A stretch of 64,000 nt of DNA from Enoplolaimus lenunculus (lineage: Eukaryota; Nematoda; Enoplea; Enoplida; Thoracostomopsidae), in assembly GCA_030248215.1 (NCBI GenBank), contig JASANG010000937.1:1-64000 (forward strand), read 5' to 3'. The number at the start of each line of letters is the position of its first letter. Positions within the stretch are counted from its first letter, which is position 1. The position numbers and the translations under genes are program-made. Of the stretch, positions 1-11,015 are shown piece by piece. Below the pieces are notes generated by a model, which was not told the origin of the DNA, did no database searches, and was given only the letters and a program-made list of their open reading frames with translations.

Positions 1-375
1 CTGGATTGGAAATAGACATGGTTCATGTTGAAACTATAAATCCTGTCAGCAGATTTTATGCCCTAAAATATTCGTGTATTCTCTATAGTATCATTTTGCC
101 ATCAAACTTAGTACGCATAAAAGTTTTAGAATTTGCTGAAGTACTAGTACATATGTTTTAGTTTTTCGTTTTTCTGTTTGTTCCGAAAAAATAAAAGAAA
201 ATTGTGTTTTTTCCAGGCCGATTCAATTTTCCGAAAAAAACTAAGCTTAAGGTTGTATCAATCGGCTTTGCATTTATGAATGATATTTTATAAAAGTCAC
301 AATGGAAACAGATGGGGTTTGGGCTTGAAAGTATTGCTGCAGAAATATGAAATTATTGTAATGCCATTAATTTAA

Positions 376-545
376 CCAGTCACCCATACCCCCATATGGG
401 AAGAGCCCGCACCCCAAAGAGAAACCCCCACCCCAACAAGATTTTAGGCAAAAAATTTGAAAAATATTTTGATCACCACAATGGCCCCTACCCCGGAATT
501 TTGGAGGCCCCCACCCAAGCCTGTTGCGGTACTTTTTATAGAAAC
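376..545. repeat. Dispersed C-rich repeat, copy 1
   Basis: The segment shares blocks with 45476-45595, including a stretch reading AAATTTGAAAAATATTTTGA followed by a GGCCCCTAC run and a final cytosine-rich section. Both copies are single, diverged and without visible terminal repeats, so the family type is unknown. An 81-codon open frame lies over this copy, but it follows the repeat and has no recognisable protein features. The rest of 1-766 shows nothing I can name. Confidence 0.5.
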
Positions 546-766
546 AAAAAACTACCGGTTATTAAATTGCACAATCACACAATTAACTATAAAGCAGGTT
601 ATCTACAGGTTTGGCAATTAAATCGGGCGACTATTTTCTGATGTCATGCGATTAACATTCTGCCTTCGAATCCATTTGCAACCTAATAAACCACTTCATC
701 AAATACCTCACCGCACTATATCGATTACAAGATTGCGTCTCTACTTTAAATGTTTGCTAGCAGGAT

Positions 767-1951
767 CTATAACAGTCCATAACGGTCCGTTAATTGAATC
801 ATTTCTTCCACTGCGAATATAACCGTTGACGTTGCTGATCCTACCAGGAGTGCTGCGATTAACTCATTAATATTATGCAGCTGTAGTCTAATATGATCCT
901 GTTGTTGTTTTCGCCGATTAAACCATCTTTGATGCCATCCTTTTCCAAAACGTGCGCGAGCTGGTAATATCATATATCCTGTTTGGAGTAATTGCAGCAT
1001 TGCTACATTTAGTCGAGACAGAATACTTCGGGATAAGTCTGGGCGGTGCAGTGCGCAAGTAAAACTAATGTCTGGGTTGTTGGCCAACGGTATCCAAGCC
1101 GTTCGTGTATACTCAGCGCCGAATTCGATATCCGCTCCGTCGTGAAAATAGACAAATCTCGCGGAATCTTTCAAAATTTGACGAATAGCGTCGTGACGGT
1201 TTTTTGCAGACAATGGAACGTTTAGTGTAAAGGCGTCGCGTAGTTCAGGGTACGGAGAACTCAAACTGGAATTAATTTGGTTCCATAAATACGAGTTGAC
1301 CATGTTATACTCGATCCATTTAAATTTTGACGAGCGCAACAACTGCGCCACTTCTGCGAGTGAATTAAATGGCGGTGCATCAACCATAATTAGGTGATAA
1401 AGAATGTTATTTGAAACCAGAATGTAAATTGCGAAATTTACAACTTTGGTCGATGCTAAAAATGTTTGTTGTAGCACTGGAAAAACAAATAGTGTCCCAT
1501 TGACAATTACGAACGTTAACCAAACTGCTGTAGGCAGTACACGCCACCAGTATAAATGTATGCTTTTCTTGAGTATTTGCTTGTTGATCAGAAATCCTGG
1601 ATTGTAGTAATGAAATACCGTTGATATGCAGCTAAATATTTGCAATCGAGATGCAGTCGGAATAAAATTTCCAAACGTTAAATCTCCTACACCTGAAGCA
1701 ACGTACCCTAGCGCACCAGGAAACTGACACGTGGTGATGTTATTGTTCACTGTTGTACAATTATCAGTAGCACGCTTAGATGTTTTGACTACACAAAAGT
1801 TAATATGTGCTAATTGAAACGATTTAAGAAAAAATATTTCGTCAAATACTAAACCGGAACAAGTATCCGGGTCTTGGCAACATGGACCGACAAAATTTGA
1901 AGCTACGGTCACCTCGTTCTGCGTGACACTTGTATCGTTGTAGTTCTGCAT
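767..1951 (-). CDS. Divergent ionotropic glutamate receptor / IR-like channel
   Basis: One uninterrupted frame of 394 residues with the order of an ionotropic glutamate receptor core. An S1-like half (about 25-120) carries an Arg at 102 in a T-x-S-R context, where iGluRs bind the ligand carboxylate. A hydrophobic M1 follows (138-158), then an M3-like helix (171-190) leading into PPFNSLAEV, which resembles the start of S2. S2 runs to about 350 and M4 is at 358-380. Only about 12 residues separate M1 and M3, so the usual pore loop is missing or merged. There is no amino-terminal domain and no signal peptide. The ATG is part of ATGCAG, whose CAG could be a splice acceptor, so an upstream exon is possible. 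The family call rests on fold order and short motifs, not strong identity. The gene diverges from its plus-strand neighbour. Confidence 0.72.
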   Translation of the reverse strand: MQNYNDTSVTQNEVTVASNFVGPCCQDPDTCSGLVFDEIFFLKSFQLAHINFCVVKTSKRATDNCTTVNNNITTCQFPGALGYVASGVGDLTFGNFIPTASRLQIFSCISTVFHYYNPGFLINKQILKKSIHLYWWRVLPTAVWLTFVIVNGTLFVFPVLQQTFLASTKVVNFAIYILVSNNILYHLIMVDAPPFNSLAEVAQLLRSSKFKWIEYNMVNSYLWNQINSSLSSPYPELRDAFTLNVPLSAKNRHDAIRQILKDSARFVYFHDGADIEFGAEYTRTAWIPLANNPDISFTCALHRPDLSRSILSRLNVAMLQLLQTGYMILPARARFGKGWHQRWFNRRKQQQDHIRLQLHNINELIAALLVGSATSTVIFAVEEMIQLTDRYGLL

Positions 1952-4917
1952 CGTTTCTATTTTAGTAAACGTTTGATGCTATCAACAGTTGCGAGTGGAG
2001 GTAAACGGAGTTTTAGTGCAAAACCATGTTAAACTTTGAAAAGTTAAATTATATGCTATGATTTTAATGCCAATATTGTTATGAAATTATAAATTTATCG
2101 GAATATATGTTTTCAGTTTTCTGAGACGTGGTTTCAAATAAGAAAAAGTTTTTGTATTTTATGGTATGAATTGTCGGTTCACATTTTATACCAATACAAT
2201 CCAAGGGCGGACGCATTTGTAGCTGTGCGGAAACGGAAGCATCCATCCCGAGAGGTGTTGGAGTAATTTAAATTTTGCAACTAATTTTTAAGCGGAAGCT
2301 GCATTTTCTTTTTTAGAATCCGAAATCGAAAGTCGACGTGTAGATATATGTCGGACGCCAAGCTTTGCGCAATGTGGAGGACAGCTCTGATTGGCCAATT
2401 TTGGTGCTGTTGTGTTCCTATTTTTTTCAATGTACTCCAAATTTTTGCAGATTTAAATATGTATATATATTGGCTCTATATATGACTAATACACAACACA
2501 TCCACATTTGATTTTTTAATAAATTCACTATTTTGTTGTTTTGCGTTATATACGCCATAAAGACGGAATCAAATGTGAAATACTTACCGATTTGCTGCGC
2601 GAGCTATGATCAAGTAACCAATTCCAAGCTTGGCCCACGATTTGACTATTGAGTGGCGCCAAATAAATATAAAAAGTCGCAATTCATGAGCAACCAAATG
2701 AAACGGAATTTCACGGCTATGCTATGGTAAGTGGCATGTGTTTACTATCCCGCAATTCCGTTTTAACCGAGTCCAGTTTGGAATCGTACCTAAGTAAACA
2801 GCATCGGAAAACTTCGCAGTTAAAAATTTTGAAACGGTGGCAATATCCCAACATTTAACGGGGTTCCCTCTGCTGGAGAGGCCAAATAAATATCAGCCCC
2901 CCTCTTATTCAGGTCACTACAGTACGGATTTTACCGGAAACGGAAACGGATTACTAGGTTACTCCCTGAACTGTAGCACAATGTCTGTGAGTGTCATAAA
3001 ATGTTAGGTTCTCTCCAAATTTGCTTTTTGGCTATTTTTGGAAAAATTTTCAACATTTATGAAAATTTTTACGTTTAAACTAGCTGAAATTTTAATTAAC
3101 TTTTTGAGTCTTTCAGTATATATTGTCATCCTGCTGAGGTGCCACGTAACAATTACGAAGCATTAGTTCGCCAGTAAGCAAACAAAGCGAAAACTACAGA
3201 CGTGACAGGGCATATATATTACGTAAAACACGAAAACTAAAAAAGTTAATAGTTAACTTTTTACTTAAAAATAGCACGTATGGGTCGTTTGAAATTCGAG
3301 TCGGGTTTTTAATGCAATAACTGGAGGTATCTTAATACTATGCAAACATATAAAAGCGTTGTAAACGAAAATGTTTGAATTGTTTTGTGTGAATATCAAA
3401 AAATCTTTTCAATTTTTCATTATGTACTTTAGGTTACCAAAGATCGATTTGTGTATCATATACCGACCGGTTTATGTACCCGTATTATATCCACGATTTC
3501 AATTTTGCCTATTTAGGTATGTAAAACTGAAACTATGGGGTTTTCGGAAATTTCTTTGCGCTGATTACATTCCAAAACAACAATATTGGTTTTATGTGCT
3601 GCAGCTTTTCCGACATTGGCCAATTATATAGGTACAGCATTAATATGCGGTTCTCACGTGTCGTGTTGTTTGTGTATATGTCGAAGTCCAATCTGCTAGG
3701 TCAATCTGCTATTTTATGCAATAGCAATTTGGTCTTTGGACAGATGCATTACCGTTATATCCAATCAGCGTTGGTATAACGTCACTGTTGTTTTGCGAAA
3801 TCTCATAATCGCAAATTGGCCTCGGCCAAACTGCTATTTGCTTCGAATAGCAGATTGTTTTAGGCCAATTGGCAATTGACCTGAATAACTGTATTTCCAA
3901 TGCTAGTTTTACTTCTGCAGTGCCGGAATAATGCTCAAAATACGTGTATGGGGCGTTCCAGCTATAATAATATGGATATGCAGTATGTTGTGCAGTATTT
4001 CAAGCAAACACATTGCAATCTTGTCTTTAGATTCTTTGCCAGACTCCACCCCGCAAGTCTGTGACCACCTGTTTGGCGGCATATGCACCGTTTTAAGTAT
4101 ATGACAGCTCTGTAGTGTGTGCAGTATGCTTTTAATAAAATAGTAATTTGTCCTTCTACGTTATGCCATTTTTCCAATTGACAATTCATCCATCAACATT
4201 TTCGCGTTTGCGGAAGCATTGTTAGTACATGATTTTCAATTTTCCATTTTCCGTGAAAACCTGGTTCCTGCATGTGGTTGTCTATTAAAGATCGGACATT
4301 TGCCTGTTTGATGAACTTCTTGATTTTTGGGTAAGCTCCTGCGTTAAGAAATCACAAGGAAAAATTGCCCGTATTGATCAATATCTGTATTAACTCATCA
4401 GCTCAAAGGCCATGGCAGGCTTTGACCGCTTTCGGATCCCGTTTTTAGAATATTTACATTTCAACGTTTGTTGTCAATATGAAACATTTGAAAAGTTTCT
4501 TATTGATGTGCTTGTTTCAAGTTACTTTTCTATTGTTGCTACAAATTTTTGAAACACAATTTTGAAGCGACTTCGATCTTTTTTGTTTTTCTGTAAGGTT
4601 CGTAATTGAAATATATCACCAACTCTAATCGTTTGTAATCATAAAACAAAGATAGTGTTTACAGAAGATACATAGCTAGGGAAGTCTCTTGAAAATAACA
4701 CTTCGTCTTAAACCAACGAATGGAAAATAGACAACCTGTACTGTGCCTGTTATATCTAACAGGCAAACATGCATGGGACTACAAGTTTCTAAATGTGAAC
4801 TATTTGTTTCTGTGATAAGTTTGCGTAGTTTGCTTTCAAAACTATTTTTTAAAAATGTGTGTTAGAGTTGAAAATACCTCAATATCGGGTATTGCACCAG
4901 TCGTAGTGGGACTACAT
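1952..4917. other. Intergenic, repeat remnants only
   Basis: No open frame with family features was found on either strand. The segment contains the right-end fragment of the TA-flanked MITE at 2853-2922. Around 3695-3885 there are short inverted blocks built on CTGCTATT and its complement. The rest is AT-rich and unassigned. Possible upstream exons of the minus-strand receptor would lie here, but none was recognised. Confidence 0.5.
2853..2922 (+). mobile_element. TA-MITE family A, right-end fragment
   Basis: The last 70 bp match the right end of the complete copy at 22100-22506: a GGAGAGGCCAAATAAATATC block, then CCCCC, then TCTTATTCAGGTCACTACAG followed by TA. No matching left end lies nearby. 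Confidence 0.75.
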
Positions 4918-5583
4918 TTATTGAGCGAAGCTCGAACACACGTAAGCAATTAAGGAAATATGCAAATTAGTTATTAGCTAACTATTCATTTATCGGTGTT
5001 GGAGGTTTGTAAACAGTTTATTCAGATTCCTCGCACCCAAAAACCTTCAGTGAACCCTAAAAATTATTGAAATAATTTAAAAAGTGATAGTGTTGCCTTG
5101 TTAATTAAGCTAATATGCAAATTAGTTATTAGCTAACTATTTAATTATCGGTTTTGGATGTTTGTCCACTATTTATTCAAATTCCATGCACCTAAAAACT
5201 CTTTAGTGCTGAAATTATATTGCTTTTAACCTTAATTAATAATTAGTGAAATATTGTAAAAAGTCCTAATTTAGGCTTATAACCTATACTAATATGCAAA
5301 TTATCTATTAGCTAACTGCTCAATCCTCGGTTTTGGAGGTTTGTAAAAAGTCTACGCAGATTCCTCGCACTCAAAAACCCTTTAATGCTAAAATTAGATT
5401 GCTTCTAACTGTAATAATTAGTGAAATATTATGGAAAGTCAAAATCGGTTCAGCCGTTCCTGAGATTCTTTTCGGACGGACAGACGGACGGACGGACATC
5501 CACCTTTCGACCCCTAAGTACAAAACATAAAACGCTTCGCGAAACTCCGAGCTTCGCTCGGAGTTTCGCTTCGCTCAATAATG
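4918..5583 (+). mobile_element. Composite repeat element with hairpin end, copy 1
   Basis: Both ends carry TTATTGAGCGAAGC in inverted orientation (left at 4918, right ending about 5582). The interior has three diverged direct units of roughly 150-190 bp, each starting near TATGCAAATTA followed by TTAGCTAACT (4959, 5113 and 5290). The 3' part has a run of GGAC/GGACA tetra- and pentamers at 5472-5500 and a perfect-looking hairpin built on CTCCGAGC-TTC-GCTCGGAG at 5545-5564. There is no coding capacity. An inverted relative starts at 63001. It is probably a non-autonomous DNA element; the superfamily is not clear. Confidence 0.7.
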
Positions 5584-5913
5584 AAATACTCGAATGATGA
5601 GCGCACAGGTACAAAGTCAACTCGTAATGTATATTGCATAGCAGCCATAACATACTGGCAGGTAAATAATTTTTAGTTAAACGTTTCGCTCAAAGGTGGT
5701 GAGAGTAGTGAATTTCATCATTAGTACAGTACCTCATGTATTTGGCTGCCCATAATAACATTTTTGGCTCGTGCGCGAAAGCTCGATCATAGATTCCAGT
5801 TGAAAGCTTTGCAAATGTCTAACGTCAAGTGAAAGTCTTTAGAACTTCATGTACGTAGTTTTTAATATAAGATTTAGTATACTATAGTTAGAGTCTATGG
5901 TGTTTTTGAAATC

Positions 5914-7540
5914 ATGGGTTCTATAATTACTAAACCTTTGGATGAAAGCTTGAAGAAACAGCGGGAGTTCCAGTTAGAGTCGCAGAGAGTACAGGTACGT
6001 GATTCTCGTTTAAAGTGTATATATACAATATATAGTTATCTGTAATGCTTTTCACTAGTAAACACGAAGTTACCGCCTAACGTAGTGAATGTTGTTTCTT
6101 TGTTTTAACATTTAATAAATGCAGTGCTGGTCATGTAGTGCTTTTCAGTTGCAAAGACAACTGGCAATGCAGAACCTTATGCGAGAACGACAAGCTGCGA
6201 TGCAAATTGCTCGTGCTCGAGACATAACTGTATGGCTTTCTGCGGCATTATTTGGTGTCTCAGTTAATGCTTTGTTAGAGTGAGAATTCTTTGTTTAAAA
6301 TGTGTAGTTTTGTAATGTTAAAAAATTCTGTAGTCTGCACGAACAGTTTTATTTTCAAACCTTTACGGGTGGTGTGTGCACCCCTTATTGAGAATTCGCT
6401 TAGACGCGGCGGTGTGGGTGGCATCAACTGGGGGTCCCAGGTTTGCAACCGGGTGATTTCTGAGTTGGGGTGTTGCAGAATTTTCAGTAAAGCGTCAGTT
6501 GCACTAGCCAGTGTTTAGTTACGTCTACAAATACGCTCTTAGTCTAATCAGAAACAATCATATAAATAATAAAAACAGATCAAATATATAAGACATATAA
6601 TTCGAGAGGAGAGGTTACGTTTAATTGATACTGATAATGTTTTTTCGCAAAAAAGGAAAGAACACAAAATTAAGCCTGGGGAGAAATCTTTAGCGGGTGG
6701 CTGATTCAGGGGAAATCTTAACTGGCGCTGGCTTTTGGGAAGTGGGTCCACCCTCCAGTAGCGAACCCCCAGCATTGCATACTAAATTTTTTAATTTAGA
6801 TATGGAACATCACATTGCGTAGAGGTATCTAAATTAAAAATGATTATTTAATTTCGAACATTTCTGGCATAAAATTCTGTGCAATACCTAAGTACTGACG
6901 TACAAGTTTTGGGCAAGCTGACTGAACATCCATATACCAAAACCTGTATATACTTGCAAAATTTTTGTAACGTTAAATGATAGTCGATGCTGTATTATAT
7001 TTCTTTTACCAGAAATAGCTAACTCGGTTAAGCTTTCGCCATCTCAAAATAATTTTTTCTATAAGGAATTTGGTTCCATTTTTTCCATGCTGTTCACTGT
7101 ATTTATATTACGTCAGGCTTCGGCGGTCGCAAAATAGAATTTTTCTGTTGCCAGTACTTCCACTCGGTTTGTTAACGGGCTATTACATGGATTTAGCATA
7201 TTTTGACAAGCTGGAGCGGATACGAAGTAAGAGTTATTGCGTTATTTGTTATAATTCTGGTTCAATGGGTAGGAACTTATAGTGACTGTACAGTGATATT
7301 GTTGTTTATTTTAACACTTAACAGTATTGCCGTATAATATATATCATTGTTGACAAACGTATGTTATTTAGATTTATATATGACCTCAATTCCATCTTAG
7401 GTGAAGCAGAAGATGTGTTGTTAACGAACAAAGCCGCAGTAGCGCTACCGCTGGGATGTCCAACGTTCCAAGAAATTGAAGACAGCCGTGCTGCGATGGA
7501 TCAGGATGAGAGTCTGAGGCCCAACGAAGTTTTTCTTTAA
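5914..7540 (+). CDS. PLGRKT: Plasminogen receptor (KT)-like membrane protein
   Basis: Four exons, 5914-5994, 6149-6279, 7117-7226 and 7401-7540, join in phase to give 153 residues (human protein 147). The start gives MGSIITKPLDESLKKQREF, which aligns with the human N-terminus, and exon 2 contains RQLAMQNLMRERQAAMQIA, the family's most conserved block. Two hydrophobic segments follow (about 49-67 and 79-98), the second reading FLLPVLPLGLLTGYYMDLA, then LERIRSEAEDVL. All introns are GT-AG. In mammals this is an integral plasma-membrane protein whose C-terminal lysine captures plasminogen. Here the chain ends in EVFL without that lysine, so the plasminogen role should not be transferred. It is followed by ING in the same direction, 3.5 kb away. 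Confidence 0.95.
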
Positions 7541-7666
7541 ACGTCTTTGAAGGAATATCTGCTTTGTTTGTGCGATGTCCGCCAGGATAACACCTTTGTT
7601 TTATTATGGCGTGAACGCCTTATGTTCTTGGGTATGTACAAGTATGTACGTGTTGTATCAGAACCA

Positions 7667-7672
7667 AATAAA
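7667..7672 (+). promoter_or_regulatory. Polyadenylation signal of PLGRKT
   Basis: A canonical AATAAA lies 127 bp past the PLGRKT stop codon, in a suitable position for the 3' end of this transcript. Confidence 0.6.
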
Positions 7673-10600
7673 ACAATTTCTGTATTTACAAAATACTTTT
7701 GGTTTCTAAGCTGAACCTCGACTTAGCGATTTGAGTGTCGCTCGATTATTCTTGAAAACCGTGCTGCTAATGCTCATGAATGAACTTACCAATGTACATA
7801 TTTCTTCAATTATAATTCAACCTAGTTATTGAAGCTGTCATTTTATTTACAAAGGCTGAAACTAGCGTGAAGTAGGACAAAAATCACAGGTGACAACAGG
7901 TTTGGAGCTGTGTAAGAGGGTTGCGAAATACCGTGAGTTTATCGGTTTTTATTTTGGGTATATGTATCTGGACTATTTGATGAAGTTATGCATTGTAGGA
8001 TCGCTTGTAAATTAATAAATGGAACCTTCCTTCATATTTATAGAGTACAGTTGTATGGTTGATGTTATTTTTGTTCAGGGGGCTACCTTCTCGTGAACCT
8101 CCAAAATTTCGAAAGACTCTAAACAGGATAAAAACTACCGCCCCCCCCAAGCCCCGCGCTTAGCGGCTCTGATACTAATAGCGTCAAAACACACGAAATT
8201 AATTAGAAACTTAACTGGTCAAATAGTGAATTGCTTAATGTGGGTGATTTGAGAGGCGACAGCACCACATCCTACCTAGGGTCTTTTGAAATTGAGGGAC
8301 TTTCAGGGAGGGGTCGCTAGTCTACCATTTTTGAAGTTAAAAGTGCCTATACAACATCTAGGAATGTGAGGATAACTAAACATTTACCTTTGCTTCTTAT
8401 ATAACAGTCTCACTTTCGAAAGCTGGGTATCTAATAAGTGCAAGTTAGATTATTGTGTCATTTTTATAATATAACGTTTCGTTATTGAATTTGCTAGAAA
8501 TAGCAAAGTGCCAAATTAATGTTGTGACTTTTGATCTATGCAGCTGTACTGGTCAAATACAGTGTGTGATTTTTGTACTTTCTTGTGTCCAGATAACTTT
8601 CGTGTTCTAGTATGATTCACTGATGATATTAATATTTATTTTTAATTTGATGTGGCCATAGTGCCGCCAATTTTTCCAAATTGCAAATATTATTGTGTTC
8701 TCTGAGTTTAAGCTTGCGGACTCTGACTCTGGAAAAAACAATAAACGTAAAGATTGATCCGACAAGCTTGCTGCTGCTATTCTGGATATCTTTGAAAATA
8801 TGTGGTTTTAGTATTGATTTTGAAAAATGACTGATTCGGTTACTATCTTTTAGTGATTACCAGATTTAACAATTATAACTTATATTACCTAACAGCTATA
8901 TATAACTCTTATTACCTGTGGTGGTTGGCCTAGTTTCTATTAGTACTTCCAGTTGAATGTGCTTTGATAAATCTGAAGCATTCACAGAAGGTTCTAAATT
9001 TTAAAAAGCGATGTATCGACAACACTTTAAAGTCAGCTACATTCTTTGGCCCGTTGTGGTTTCGTTGCCAGAGCATTTCTATTTTGTTTGTGTTGGTTGT
9101 AATGAATATTGTTTCTTGTATGAAAGCTGTTAAATAATAGTGATGCCTCTCAAAAATTTTGAATGCCGATATGTTTGTGGGTTTTTGTTGTTTGCTTATT
9201 GAGTTAACATACTGTCAGTTCCCAGCGAGTTAACGTAAGGATAGGACTTGCAGTTGTTGAAGAGTAACTCATTATAAATTCCAGAAATCTTGCTTCACAC
9301 AGATTCTCTGAATTATCTGCATTTAAAGTTTTAGTCTTAATACGTGTTAAGTTGGACCTTTATCTGTCACGATTGTTTTGCCACTATGACCTCCTCTTTG
9401 GTGTCTCACACGTTTGTCGATTCTTTATAAATCCAGTCTGTTAGTTGTATAATTTATACGCGTACGTAGTTGTTTTGTTGTACTGTGTTTGTTTGTCGTG
9501 TTGTTTACTTTCATGCATGGTTTTGTCTGAAGCTCTTCGAAAATTAATCTTACCATATGATCTGCTGCCTTTAATACTACATTACACACGCTGTTTTATT
9601 TTAGAGTTTACAAAGAACTGGCCATTGTTTATCTTAGCATTTGCAGTATTTCAGTGCCATGATAGATCTCAGAATGTATGCAAGGTCAGAGAACGTATTT
9701 GTTTCGTCAGCGGCCTGTTGAGGATGGCGTTCAAAATTCACCCAAAACGGCATCTTGACCACATGTGAAATGAAATGACAGAATTTGGTGTAAATTTTGA
9801 AAAGCATGTTGTTTTTTAAACACAATTATCATTTGTGCACAGTTGCGGATCGTAAAACTTTTTAGTTGGATCTTTGTACACTATTGATTCGAAAGCTTCA
9901 AATAGTAGTAAATGTTTCAACCCTTTTTGTGTTTCGCTGCTGAGGACTGACCATACTCTGACGTTTTCGTTTAGAGTGAGCTGTTTAGTCTCCTAAACAT
10001 ATGATGAAAGCAAATACCGGTTGTTAGCGAAAATGGATGTTCTGTTTCATCAGGCGTTAATTCAGGCGCAGGGTTGCTCTGGAGTCGAGATTGTTATCGG
10101 AGCTGGTACAAACTAGATCCTACTTTTAGAACGCGCAAAGATAACTGTCAACATGAGCTACCGTATACCGTAATACGTATATGTTGGTTAACTGGAAAAT
10201 GCGCAATGTATATATCGTGTAATATGTGCTATAAACTGTGAAAATACGTTCACATCTCGCGGAGTTTCATTTATTATTTAACTCAGCTTTAGTATTTTCG
10301 CATAAGATATGCGCCTGATTCCTCTCTCGCTTTCCTTACGATTTTCAAGTTTGTATTTTCAGCAAATTTTGCTTCGCGACTCAAGATTGTTCACTATTTA
10401 TACTGCGGGCATTGTCAGAATTTTTGGACCCGCCCATGGTGTGAGAATTTTACGCAAAAACCTTCCGTAGCGTAGGTGTTTCGGCTCAAAAACTACCGCC
10501 TTCTGCATATATCAAGCGAGTCAATTAAGGATTGTATATATATGGAAACTGGCTTTGGTTATGACCCGGCAATAACGTGTCCGTGGCTAATTCCTGTGGC

Positions 10601-11015
10601 ATTTTAATAATTCAGGGATTTTCAAAATGGTTTCTGACTGAACAAATCAACGTAAATAAACATGCCTAATGACTTTTAAATTCTTCAGCATGTTTTCACG
10701 GCAATATTGTACTTTTACATCTGTTTAATTCGTGAGCGAAAAGTTTAACTAGTTTCAACATTTTGTCTATTTTTTAATTAGCTGATTTTTAGGTAAAGTG
10801 GGTTGAATGCCTGGCTAGACCGCTTGGATCTGTCACACTTAATTTTTTCTTATTGAAGACAGTACTAGAAGTGTTGTTCCGCTAACCAGGGATTTATCAT
10901 ACATTTATTAAATACTTTATTTTAGCCATTGTCCTATTGTGGCGTAAATTTTTAGTGCTTCAAACAGTATTCAAGGTCATTAATCTTTTTTATAGCATCC
11001 ATTGTAGTTTTGTTT
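7673..11015. other. Intergenic between PLGRKT and ING
   Basis: About 3.3 kb without a recognisable gene. A 107-codon frame at 9445-9768 starts with a leucine/cysteine-rich stretch but has no ATG at its start and no family motif, and I do not call it. A short GC-rich patch is at 8135-8165. The ING 5' UTR and promoter must lie at the right end; no TATA box stands out. Confidence 0.45.

Noticed and set aside
396-641. 81-codon gene near the left edge
   Set aside because: It follows a dispersed C-rich repeat also seen at 45476-45595.
4918-5583. Helitron, because of the terminal hairpin
   Set aside because: No CTRR end and the element has inverted termini, which Helitrons lack.
9445-9768. 107-codon membrane-like protein
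   Set aside because: No ATG at the start, Leu/Cys richness expected from the T-rich sequence, no motif or splice support.
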